64,000 bases of DNA from RGIG2134 sp964461115 (GTDB lineage: Bacteria; Cyanobacteriota; Vampirovibrionia; Gastranaerophilales; Gastranaerophilaceae): positions 1-64,000 of the forward strand of contig CAYWSX010000006.1 of the NCBI GenBank assembly GCA_964461115.1. The letters run 5' to 3'. This document shows positions 15,187 to 24,209 of this stretch, piece after piece. The translations under genes and the position numbers were made by a program. How positions within the stretch are numbered: the first letter of the stretch is position 1; each line of letters opens with the position of its first letter. The notes under the pieces are model-generated. The model was not told the DNA's origin. It ran no database searches and saw nothing but the letters and a program-made list of their open reading frames with translations.

Positions 15187-16107
15187 GTGGACGTGAAAGT
15201 ATTGGAAATAAAGGTATTTGCAGGGGGGGGGGAACTCTGTCATAATAGAAGTGATAAAAAATTCACTTTTTTCGAAAAAGCTCCTAAAATAAGTGTTTGT
15301 GAAGAAATTAAAAAGGCCCGAAAAGCTTTTTCCGTTGCAGAGGCAATGATAACCTTATTGATAGTAAGTGTAGCGCTCGCTGCAATGGCGCCGATAATGA
15401 CTAAAAAAGCCCGAAATGATGCGAGTGGTAATTCAAAATGGGTGTATACCAAAAACGGAACTGATATAACAAGGGTTGGCGGCAAGGTTGGGATTGGTCT
15501 TGCTGTTAATGAAAATCCTTCTGCAAAACTACATGTAAAAGGCGGGCATACATTGATAGAGGGAACAGGAACAGATGCGGTGTTTGTTGTGAATGTTGAC
15601 GGTGCTAATTTTCCCGTCAGGATTGAGGACAAAAAGGCGAAAAAAATGGTCTATGTTGATTTCCAGTATAATAACCCTGTTGTCTATATGAAAGATGGGG
15701 TTGTTACGTCATTTATGAGTATGGACGGAAATGTTTATAAGCGAAATAAGGGAGTGGATGAAGAGAAGACTGTTCAACAAGGAATGGTTTCTTTTTTCAG
15801 ACTTCCTAATTGTCCTAACGGCTGGAGAAATGTAAATGATCCGTCAATCGGGTGGGGTGGATTATATTTTAGGGTTGCGGATGCAAACAATGTTTATGGT
15901 TCATATCAAGCTGACCAAAATAAAGTTCATAATCATCAATATGGCTTTAGGTATGCTACGTTTGGCTATAGGGATGGTGGTGAAGTTGGACTTGGGCGCG
16001 GAGATAGCAAGGCAAATATTGAGGGTTGGGGTATTGCAACAGCCAATGAAGGGAGTTCTGAAGCAAGACCCCAAACGGTTCCTTTAACGGCTTGTGAAAA
16101 ACTTTGA
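15187..16107 (+). CDS. Phase-variable prepilin/tail-fibre-like fusion protein, in frame here (10 G)
   Basis: A GTG start follows GGAG. The leader passes through ten G (residues GGG, 13-15) and the SDKKFTFF block. The prepilin signal RKAFSVAEAM begins only at about residue 46, an unusually long leader before the expected cleavage site. Next come the hydrophobic helix, GGKVGIG...PSAKLHVKG (tail-fibre-type unit) and a C-terminal domain with MVSFFRLPNCPNGW, LYFRVAD, YQADQNKVHNHQY and SSEARPQTVPLTACEK. This last part looks very like phage tail-fibre C-termini. At 306 aa the frame is intact. A change of one G would truncate it after the leader. I infer a switchable surface adhesin assembled by the type IV pilus machinery. 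Confidence 0.8.
   Translation: MDVKVLEIKVFAGGGELCHNRSDKKFTFFEKAPKISVCEEIKKARKAFSVAEAMITLLIVSVALAAMAPIMTKKARNDASGNSKWVYTKNGTDITRVGGKVGIGLAVNENPSAKLHVKGGHTLIEGTGTDAVFVVNVDGANFPVRIEDKKAKKMVYVDFQYNNPVVYMKDGVVTSFMSMDGNVYKRNKGVDEEKTVQQGMVSFFRLPNCPNGWRNVNDPSIGWGGLYFRVADANNVYGSYQADQNKVHNHQYGFRYATFGYRDGGEVGLGRGDSKANIEGWGIATANEGSSEARPQTVPLTACEKL
15223..15232 (+). repeat. Poly-G tract, 10 bp (open-frame length)
   Basis: Ten consecutive G, 36 bp inside the reading frame, coding Gly-Gly-Gly. Counterpart of the 11-G tract at 9811. Confidence 0.9.
15249..15274 (+). repeat. 26-bp block shared with 9838-9863, contains an inverted repeat
   Basis: Identical to the block after the other G tract and located at the same distance from it (16 bp). 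AAGTGA (15249-15254) and TCACTT (15263-15268) can pair. Nucleotide identity is higher here than in the adjoining leader sequence, so the block may be under DNA- or RNA-level selection. Confidence 0.8.
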
Positions 16108-16175
16108 TTCTTTAGATTTTGTAAACATTTATCAATACTTTGAAATTCGCACTGGCGGGAGTTTGTGCAATTTTG

Positions 16176-16190
16176 TATTATAATAATATG
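16176..16190 (+). promoter_or_regulatory. Leaderless-type start of the uracil-DNA glycosylase gene
   Basis: TATTAT (16176-16181) ends six bases before the ATG at 16188. A second overlapping TATAAT (16179-16184) is present. No Shine-Dalgarno and no convincing -35 are visible. Confidence 0.4.
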
Positions 16191-16823
16191 AAGTATTTAA
16201 AATGGAATGAAAAATATTTAAGCATGGAAGTTAAAGAAAAGGCTCTTAATGAGCTTAAAAAAGTTGTAAATCAGTGCAAGGCTTGTGATTTAGGTTCAAC
16301 CTGCACAAATAAAGTTTTTTCGGACGGAAATCCGAGTGCAAAAATTATGCTAATAGGGGAAGCTCCCGGAGCGGATGAGGATGCGTCAGGTATTCCTTTT
16401 GTAGGACGTGCGGGCAAATTTTTGACGCAAATGATTACAGAGCTTGGTTTTGAGCGAAAAAATGATTTTTATATTGTAAATACGGTGAAATGTCGTCCTC
16501 CTAACAATCGCGTTCCGTCAGATTTTGAAAAAAATTGCTGCAGCGAATATCTTTCTGCGCAGATTAACATTGTTCAGCCGAAAGTTATAATTTTGTGCGG
16601 CGCTACTGCGTTAAAATCTTTTAGTCAAAAAGAATACAAGATTTCTGAAATTCGTGGACAATGGATTGATTTGTTTGGCGAAATCAAGGCTATGGCTATT
16701 TTTCACCCGTCATACCTTTTGAGAAATCATTCCCTTGAGGAGGGTTCTCCTCGTGATTTGACTAAAAAAGATTTGCGGCGCGTAAAAAATTATATAGAGA
16801 AATTGAATTTACCCCAAAAATAG
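16188..16823 (+). CDS. Type-4 uracil-DNA glycosylase (4Fe-4S)
   Basis: Removes uracil from DNA as the first step of base-excision repair. Family-4 landmarks are present: the N-terminal CKACDLGSTC with two cluster cysteines, the active-site motif GEAPGADED, the NTVKCRPPNNR stretch with the next cysteine, the KNCCSEYL region, CGATALKSF, and the C-terminal HPSYLLR. I chose the ATG at 16188 because it lies at the usual distance before CKAC and at leaderless spacing from a -10 box. The open frame extends to 16140 and another ATG exists at 16224. Confidence 0.92.
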   Translation: MKYLKWNEKYLSMEVKEKALNELKKVVNQCKACDLGSTCTNKVFSDGNPSAKIMLIGEAPGADEDASGIPFVGRAGKFLTQMITELGFERKNDFYIVNTVKCRPPNNRVPSDFEKNCCSEYLSAQINIVQPKVIILCGATALKSFSQKEYKISEIRGQWIDLFGEIKAMAIFHPSYLLRNHSLEEGSPRDLTKKDLRRVKNYIEKLNLPQK

Positions 16824-16909
16824 CTTAAAGTATTGTAATAATATACACACCGGGCGGTTCTTTTGCTACAATATTACAATGGATTATTGTAACTATTAGA
16901 GAGCATTTT

Positions 16910-19900
16910 ATGAGCGAAAATCAATATTTAGGGATTATAGAAAACAAGCTTGACGCTGTGACGGAACTTGTTGAACAGCAAGTGAAATCAGGAGTTTTCT
17001 TCGATGGATTTACCAAGCAGGTTTTGGAGAAAATCCACAACAAACTTGAAGTTATTTCAAATTACGAGACAAATGAGCTCATAACATATTTAACTGAAGA
17101 GCTGAAACGCAGTCTGGAAGAAAGACACAGCGCATTGCAAGACAGGCTGGATAATGTCCAAGGTCAGATTAATGGTGTTCAGGCAAATTTAAATGATTCT
17201 TTAAAAACTCCTGAAATTGCTAATATATTTACAAAATTATCTGATAATCTTTTAGATTTTTCCCGAGATTTAAGCTCTCAAACAAGATACTTCAATACTA
17301 CAATTGAAGATGTGAAAGCTTCTATTGACGGCATAAATATTGATGAAAAAATTTCCAGACAATCTGAAAATATAAAAGGCGAAATTGATGGATACAAAGC
17401 TAACTTAGATCGCTTGGCCGACAATATCAATTCAAGTTTTAATTCGGTTCAAAGAATGATTGAAAACAATGCGCCGTCTGAAGCTTTGGTTGCACTCTCC
17501 GGAGATATTTCAGTTGTTCAAAAAGGCTTGAATGACATTATCAGCGCTGTTGTTACAATGAACGGTAAACAGGGTGAAATTATTTCGAGTATTTCTGCAA
17601 TTGCGGGCGGAATGGATGTTCAGGATATCAGATTGGATGTTTCTGCTATAGTTGCTGAAATGCAGGCTCTAAAAGAGTCTGTGCGTGTTCTTGTAAACAA
17701 GTCGGACATCGAAGCGCTCAATGAAAAGTTGAATTTTGCAATAGAAACCGTCTCCAACTTAAAAGAGCTTTCGGCTTTTAACGATAGTGAAAATAAATCT
17801 ATTTTTAACTCTTACTTTGTTGATTTGACGAATCTTGTTTCTACGCTTGTCTCAAAAGAAGAAGGGGAGCTGATTAAAAGCAGGTTGGAGTTTATCCAAT
17901 CAGGAATTGAGTCCGGTAAAACTAACTTTGAAAGATTGATGGAAGTCAATAATAATGAGGTTAAAAATCTTATCCCGCTTATTTCTTCGCTTTCTACAAA
18001 AGATAATGTTAAAGAAATTTCAGATAACGCCATATTGGAGCTTACAAGACTTACGAATGAATGGAATGAGCGACTTGTGTCAAGCAATTCTGCAGTTGAT
18101 GAAAAACTTGAGTCGTTTAAAATGGCTTTGTCCAATATTTTTGAGGCTTTGGGTGGAATTAATTCTAAAATTGATTTCGGCAAGGGGCAAAATGAAACTG
18201 CAATAAAGGATGAAATTTCCTCGATAAACGACTATATTTCTCAAATGAGCGAGCAGGTTGCAGGTTCAACTCGCAATTCTGTTATGGAAATGTCGGCTAA
18301 ATTTGGTGAAATAAGCTTTCTTGTCAACTCAAAAATCGATAATTTATCAGGTTTAATCAATTCTTCTCAGAATGGTCTTAAAGATGAATTGACGGATAAT
18401 ATTGCTCAATTAAAAGACTTTTCTCAAAATCTTGTAAATGTAATTTCTGAGTTCGAAGGGAAACTAAGCGAAAAAGCAGAAGAAATTAAACTGGATGCAA
18501 ACGAAAAATACAATTCACTTGTTTCGAGAGTAGATAATTTAACTGAAATTTATACAAATTCAAATGCCGCTAATAAATCTGAAATCCTTGCTCAGATTGA
18601 TTCTGTCAAGGCTATCGTGCAGGCTTCGCGTTCTATTATCGAGAGCAATAATAACTATGATGTTGTGAATTCTAAAATTGAATCGCTCGAGACGGTAATA
18701 ATCCAAAACAAAGAAGAAGTTTCGGCTTCAAACAACACTGTAGTCAGTGCAATAGACGCACATGTGGGCATTCTCGAGCAAATCAACAACAGTGTAAAAG
18801 ATTTATACATTGGAATAGCGGATGGAAAATCCTCCGGTATAAACAACAAAGCAGAAATCATAAATGTTGTCACTGACAAGGTTTCGCAGGTCACAACTCT
18901 TATTGACGAGGTAAAAGGGCAGATTGCGTTTGATTTTATAGGAAGTCAAGAAAATTTGACTGAAAAATTCGAAGTTCTGCGCTCTGAGACCGAACAATTT
19001 AAAACTATCTTGAATGAAGTGAATGAAAATCAAGCAAGCAAACAGATTTTGGCGGCTATATTAGAAAGCGTAACAGGCAAATTAGAATCTGTTTCTAATC
19101 TCATAACTCAAAACAAAGATTACACTCTTGAGCAGTATGACGGCATTAAAAACCTTACAAACAGCTTGAAAAATGATATTTCAGATGTAGTTGTTATTCT
19201 TAATCAGTCGGCTGAGTTTGCCGGAAATATGCTGGATAGGATTTCTGCGGGATTCGTTGATATTTCTGAAAATTTAACAAAGCAGGTTGCGGTTCTTAAA
19301 AATGATATCGGAAATTTGAATTCTGAGCACAAATTTGAAATAGTTAAACAGATTGAAGGTCTGGAAACGCAGTTATGCGCTGTACAAGACGCGATAGCAA
19401 GTTTTAATTTCGACGAGTCGGTGAAAGAACAGCTTCTGGATTTAAAACATCAGATTGAAGCATTTAATCAGCAATCTTTGGGTGATATTTTAAGCTCTAT
19501 CGGCGCTTCAAATGAAAAAACAAGTGAAGATATTAAAGAAACCGTAAGCAGTGTAAAAACTTGCTTTGACGAGGTTTTAGGCAGAATTAATCTTATGCAC
19601 GCTCAATCTGACGGATTCAAAAATGATATTGTCAGAAGTGTTATAGAAAACTTTGAAAGCGTAAGCCAAAAAGCGGAACTTTTGACTGACAATCTGGAAA
19701 AAGCGGCTTATGGAAATAAGGAACAAATAATTGGTGAAATTAACAATCTTAAGGCTTCTGCCGGGGACTTGAATGCGCAAATTCAGTCAGTCGGCGATAA
19801 TATGCTTAAAGATGAGTTTATTTTGGCTCAAACTGACAAAATTCAAGATGTTGTCAGGATTTTAGCGGAAGATTTCGGCGCTCGTTTGGATGATATCAGC

Positions 19901-22900
19901 AACACTGATAAAGGTTATGTTTCGGATGCGGTTAAATCTGCTGTCAGCGATTTACAGCAGGAAGTTACTGATAGTATTAATTACTTGAAAGGCTTGAATT
20001 TGAACCTGGACAGAAGCCTGGCGGCGGCTAAAAGTGATATTTTAGAGGGGATTTTCTCTCTAAAAGATACGGCAGCAAAAAATATTGATGTTACAAATGC
20101 GGCCAAGGATGCTGTTATTATTGAGATTTCACAATCTCTTGCCGATAAAACAATAGACATTAAATCGTCAATAGAAGCTAAAATTCAAGAAAATAGCGAT
20201 AGATTTGATGAAAAAATTGGCGTAATTTCAAGCAATATTCAGCAAAGCGGTGTTAAGAATAAGGAACAAATTTTAGCAATTTTAGAAGAGCTGAAAACAG
20301 CTGCGGTAAACATAAACACAGGACTTATTGAGGCGCTTGCTTCTCATAATTCTGACATAAAATCATCATTTAATATCAAGGCTGAAGAAAATTATACAGG
20401 GCTAAAAGATTCTTTGGCGATTATTTCCCAAAATCTTCAAAGTAACAGCTCAGGCAATAAAGAACAAATTATTGAAGCTGTAAGAAATATTGAAACTGAG
20501 TTCAATAAAGTTCAAGTTGATTTTGCTGCCGCTGCCGATAGCAGAAAAGAAGAAATTCTTGGCGCTGTTCGCAATGCTGAGGAAATTTACGGAAGAATCC
20601 AAGAGGATATTTCAATTTCCGCGGACAATAAAAAAGAAGAGATAAAGACTTCTATTGAAGCTAAAATCGAAGAAAATACACAAATTTTTGCAGACAAATT
20701 GAATTTGCTTTCGAATACGCTTCAAAACGCGGGTTACAGAAACAAACAGCAGATTATGGACGAAATTTCTGCGCTCAAACCTGCAAATGAAGAGTTAAAA
20801 ACAATTGTGTATGATGTTCAGGCTGAGTTAAAACAGAATGCTGCCGACAATAAATCTGATATAATCACAAAAATTAGTGAATTGAAAACCGTAATAAGTG
20901 CTAATGAAGCCTCAATTTCTGCAGTTTGCCAGGAAAAAATTGCTGAAATAGTTTCTGAAATTTCTGAAAAAATCGATGAAGCAACACTTCAATCAGAAAA
21001 AACAAAAAATGACGTTTCAGAAAGCTTGAAAACAATAGCTGTCGACAACAGAGCAGAAATTATTTCTCAAATCGTTAAACACGCAGATATTTTAGACGGT
21101 AAACTTGCAGAAACCGCAGAGAAGATTCAAAGCACCGCGCTTTCGAACAAATCTGAATTGATTTCGGCGATTTCCGGGTTCCAATCTTCCTCTGATGAAA
21201 TTAAGGAAGAGTTGATTTCTATTAGTGAAAAAATTCTTTCTGAAAGCGATATTTCCGAAGAAACAGATAAAATTAGAGCGTCAATAAGTACACTTTCTGA
21301 AAGTATCTCTGCAAAAATAAATGAGCTTTCTGCTTCTGCCGGGGATAAAGTTGTCGAAGAAATGCAGACTTTTGCTGCTTCGATGAAAAATGAATTGGCT
21401 TCGGCACTTTCTACGATAAAAAGCTTAAACAATTCTTTTAATGCTGCAGCTGAAGAGACGAAAACGGCAGTGACAAGCCAGCTTGAGGAAATCCGTGAGT
21501 TAGTTTCTGAAAACAAAGAAAATTTGGCAAATACGGCCTCTAAACTTAAATTAGATTTTGATTTGTCATTGAATTCAGTCAGCGAAAAAATTAATGGTGC
21601 TATTCCTTCCCGCGAAGAGCTTGTTGAAGCTTTTTCAGCGGCAAACGAAGAATTGGACGGCAAACTTGATGATAATGTTCACAAAATCGAGGCTTTAAAA
21701 ACTGATATCAAGCAGATATTAGGAAGTTCGTTCGCAAACATAAGCGATACAATTGCACAAGGTAAAACGAGTGATGATGAATTTAAAGAAACTATCAGTT
21801 ACGAGTTCAAAAAGTCTATTGAAAATATTACAGACAAACTTTTTAAAGCTGATGAAGAAAATACCTCTTTGAAATCTGAACTTTTGTTTGAGATTCAAAA
21901 ATCATACAATGTTCTTACCGAAAAGCTTGATACACAAGGTGAAAAAACAGACAGTCTTAAAGCTTCTGTAAGCGAAGTTGTGTCTGATAACTTAAATGTT
22001 ATGGACGAAAAACTTCAAAACAAATATAACAAGCTTCAGGCAAGTTTAATTAAAGATATTTCGGAAGAAATAAATATAGAAGCGCTCAAAGCCGATATCT
22101 GCAAGGATATCCTTGAAAATTCCGCAAATATTGCAGGAAAAATGGATGAGTTGGCAGAAACTTTAAGCAGTGACAATCAGGCGTTTGAAACACTTGCCAA
22201 AACCAATAAAGACGCTATTTTGGCGCAGATTACAATGCTCAAAAACGATATTTCGAATATCAAAGTTGATATAGATATTCTGCCTGAAGTGAAGCGTATT
22301 GAAGAAAAATTTGAGAGTGTTTCGGATAATATTTTGGATGCGCTTTCAAACGATTTAGATGCTAGTTTTACTGAAAATATCAAAATAATCACAGAAGCTG
22401 TTGAGGATAAAATTTCATATATCAAAGACGATATTCAAGAGGTAGTTCTTAAAATTTCTGAGGTTGATTCAGTTGCTTCGACCGTAAAGGATATTGTCAC
22501 AGTTCAGTTTGAGGACTACTTTGACTCGTTTGAGTCAAAGCTTACAAATTTTGGCGATGATCTGAAAAAATATATGTCTAAAGCCACTGATAATCTTTCT
22601 GAGACAATCGAACAGTATCAAAAAGAGCTTAGCAGCCTTTGTGACATTGACTTGGAAGGCTATCACGAGGATACAAAGAAGTTCGTCAAAGAACAAATTG
22701 AAACTTTAACTGAAAAACTGGATGATCTAAAATCCGATATAAACAATCAGGGACAGATTGAGGAATTTTCGTCCGAAATCAAAGACACTGTTATTTCTTC
22801 TTCTGAAAATATCAACAAGCGCTTGGAAATTCTTCGCGATATAATTATTGCTGATATGCCGAATGGTGATGAGCTTAATGCTCAGCTTGAAGAATTACAA

Positions 22901-24202
22901 GATGTGCTTGCTGTTGTTAATAAAAATGCGATTGACGCGAAGAATGAAAGTTCTTCGTTGAAAGACGTTGTTTCCCGCTATCAGAAAGAGATAAACGCGC
23001 TTTCTGATATTGATTTGTCTTCTTTTCAATCAGAGACGCAAGATTTTATTAAGAGTGAATTGAAGCAGGTTAAAGAACAGTTTGTCCTAAATCTTACGAG
23101 CGTATTTGAAAATATTTCTTTCATTGAAGAGTCGGAAGAAATTCAAAGTGCGATTTATGATAATGCTGATGACATCAAAAAAGAAATCAATAATTTAAAA
23201 ACAGCATTGATTGATAATTCTAACTCTAATGATGATATCGACGATAAGTTTGATAATTTAAAAACTATCCTTGAGAGCATTACAACGGGCACTTCTTCAA
23301 AATCGGGTGATTACATATACACGCTCCCTGATGTTGAGACGGATATCGCAAAAATGCGTATGGCAATCGGTGATATCACAGATATGCTTAAACGCAGCAA
23401 GGAAGAAGGAAATGATGTTGCAGAGCGTCTGGACTCTATTGATGATATCAGAGATGATATTTCAAGCATTTCAAAACGCACAAACAAGCTTATTTTGACT
23501 TCTGATGATTCAAATAAATACTTAAAAGAAAATATTAGTGAATTCAAGAAAGTTGTAAACGAACTTAATCAAAAATGCAATCAAATTGACAGTACGCAGT
23601 TAAATCGAAATATAACAGATGTTAAATCGCTTGTTATGTCTTCGTTAAAGTCAGACAAAATTCTGAATGAAGCCTTTATGCACCTTGCAGAATGGATTGA
23701 TGAGTCGGCAGCTACGATGAACTCAATAGGCGGAATTACTGAAAAATTAGACAAGACTATGGATAATATTGGCGGAAATGTTGAAGAGCTTTCATCCAAA
23801 GTTATGGAACTTGAAAAATCAAATAGACTTCTTTCAGATATGAAAGAAACTTTGTCGGATTTAGCGCTAAGAGCCGAGAAAAAAGGCGATATTGATTACT
23901 CAAAATCTCTTTACGAAATGGAGTATACTTTAGACAAAATTTCTGACAAAATGGACGTTCAGGAGCTTAAAATCAAGTCGCTTGAGAAAAAACTTGATTC
24001 AATCGCAAACAGTCCTGCTTCCTCAAACGAAGAAATGACTTCAATCCTTGAATTTATTGCGTCTCAGGTGAGTGCGGCGAATGAAAACTCTCGCGGGAAT
24101 AAATTATTAATGCAAAAAATTGATGCAATGGAACGCCAAATGGATAGATTTGAGAAAAGCATTTCGAGAATTACGGCATTCGTAGACGAAGATAATCAAT
24201 AA
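16910..24202 (+). CDS. Giant coiled-coil protein, 2430 residues, function unknown
   Basis: The longest gene in the window. It has no signal peptide, no membrane segment and no recognisable enzyme domain, and is predicted cytoplasmic and almost wholly alpha-helical. Composition is Ser, Glu, Lys, Ile, Leu, Asn and Asp with very few Pro and Gly. A short motif N-K-(E/S/Q)-(Q/E/D)-I/L-x-x-x-I recurs at least nine times (codons near 18573, 18841, 19711, 20247, 20455, 20733, 20845, 21043, 21145). Several spacings are near multiples of 34-35 residues, which indicates an old repeat array. The ends are less repetitive. AGAG lies seven bases before the ATG. A filament, scaffold or segregation role would suit such a molecule, but nothing in the sequence proves it. 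Confidence 0.8.
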   Translation: MSENQYLGIIENKLDAVTELVEQQVKSGVFFDGFTKQVLEKIHNKLEVISNYETNELITYLTEELKRSLEERHSALQDRLDNVQGQINGVQANLNDSLKTPEIANIFTKLSDNLLDFSRDLSSQTRYFNTTIEDVKASIDGINIDEKISRQSENIKGEIDGYKANLDRLADNINSSFNSVQRMIENNAPSEALVALSGDISVVQKGLNDIISAVVTMNGKQGEIISSISAIAGGMDVQDIRLDVSAIVAEMQALKESVRVLVNKSDIEALNEKLNFAIETVSNLKELSAFNDSENKSIFNSYFVDLTNLVSTLVSKEEGELIKSRLEFIQSGIESGKTNFERLMEVNNNEVKNLIPLISSLSTKDNVKEISDNAILELTRLTNEWNERLVSSNSAVDEKLESFKMALSNIFEALGGINSKIDFGKGQNETAIKDEISSINDYISQMSEQVAGSTRNSVMEMSAKFGEISFLVNSKIDNLSGLINSSQNGLKDELTDNIAQLKDFSQNLVNVISEFEGKLSEKAEEIKLDANEKYNSLVSRVDNLTEIYTNSNAANKSEILAQIDSVKAIVQASRSIIESNNNYDVVNSKIESLETVIIQNKEEVSASNNTVVSAIDAHVGILEQINNSVKDLYIGIADGKSSGINNKAEIINVVTDKVSQVTTLIDEVKGQIAFDFIGSQENLTEKFEVLRSETEQFKTILNEVNENQASKQILAAILESVTGKLESVSNLITQNKDYTLEQYDGIKNLTNSLKNDISDVVVILNQSAEFAGNMLDRISAGFVDISENLTKQVAVLKNDIGNLNSEHKFEIVKQIEGLETQLCAVQDAIASFNFDESVKEQLLDLKHQIEAFNQQSLGDILSSIGASNEKTSEDIKETVSSVKTCFDEVLGRINLMHAQSDGFKNDIVRSVIENFESVSQKAELLTDNLEKAAYGNKEQIIGEINNLKASAGDLNAQIQSVGDNMLKDEFILAQTDKIQDVVRILAEDFGARLDDISNTDKGYVSDAVKSAVSDLQQEVTDSINYLKGLNLNLDRSLAAAKSDILEGIFSLKDTAAKNIDVTNAAKDAVIIEISQSLADKTIDIKSSIEAKIQENSDRFDEKIGVISSNIQQSGVKNKEQILAILEELKTAAVNINTGLIEALASHNSDIKSSFNIKAEENYTGLKDSLAIISQNLQSNSSGNKEQIIEAVRNIETEFNKVQVDFAAAADSRKEEILGAVRNAEEIYGRIQEDISISADNKKEEIKTSIEAKIEENTQIFADKLNLLSNTLQNAGYRNKQQIMDEISALKPANEELKTIVYDVQAELKQNAADNKSDIITKISELKTVISANEASISAVCQEKIAEIVSEISEKIDEATLQSEKTKNDVSESLKTIAVDNRAEIISQIVKHADILDGKLAETAEKIQSTALSNKSELISAISGFQSSSDEIKEELISISEKILSESDISEETDKIRASISTLSESISAKINELSASAGDKVVEEMQTFAASMKNELASALSTIKSLNNSFNAAAEETKTAVTSQLEEIRELVSENKENLANTASKLKLDFDLSLNSVSEKINGAIPSREELVEAFSAANEELDGKLDDNVHKIEALKTDIKQILGSSFANISDTIAQGKTSDDEFKETISYEFKKSIENITDKLFKADEENTSLKSELLFEIQKSYNVLTEKLDTQGEKTDSLKASVSEVVSDNLNVMDEKLQNKYNKLQASLIKDISEEINIEALKADICKDILENSANIAGKMDELAETLSSDNQAFETLAKTNKDAILAQITMLKNDISNIKVDIDILPEVKRIEEKFESVSDNILDALSNDLDASFTENIKIITEAVEDKISYIKDDIQEVVLKISEVDSVASTVKDIVTVQFEDYFDSFESKLTNFGDDLKKYMSKATDNLSETIEQYQKELSSLCDIDLEGYHEDTKKFVKEQIETLTEKLDDLKSDINNQGQIEEFSSEIKDTVISSSENINKRLEILRDIIIADMPNGDELNAQLEELQDVLAVVNKNAIDAKNESSSLKDVVSRYQKEINALSDIDLSSFQSETQDFIKSELKQVKEQFVLNLTSVFENISFIEESEEIQSAIYDNADDIKKEINNLKTALIDNSNSNDDIDDKFDNLKTILESITTGTSSKSGDYIYTLPDVETDIAKMRMAIGDITDMLKRSKEEGNDVAERLDSIDDIRDDISSISKRTNKLILTSDDSNKYLKENISEFKKVVNELNQKCNQIDSTQLNRNITDVKSLVMSSLKSDKILNEAFMHLAEWIDESAATMNSIGGITEKLDKTMDNIGGNVEELSSKVMELEKSNRLLSDMKETLSDLALRAEKKGDIDYSKSLYEMEYTLDKISDKMDVQELKIKSLEKKLDSIANSPASSNEEMTSILEFIASQVSAANENSRGNKLLMQKIDAMERQMDRFEKSISRITAFVDEDNQ

Positions 24203-24209
24203 ACGATAA

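Noticed and set aside
21127..21663. Antisense frame of 178 codons inside the giant coiled-coil gene
   Set aside because: It is the mirror of Ser/Glu/Lys-rich codons, has no ribosome site and lies within a clear coding region on the other strand.
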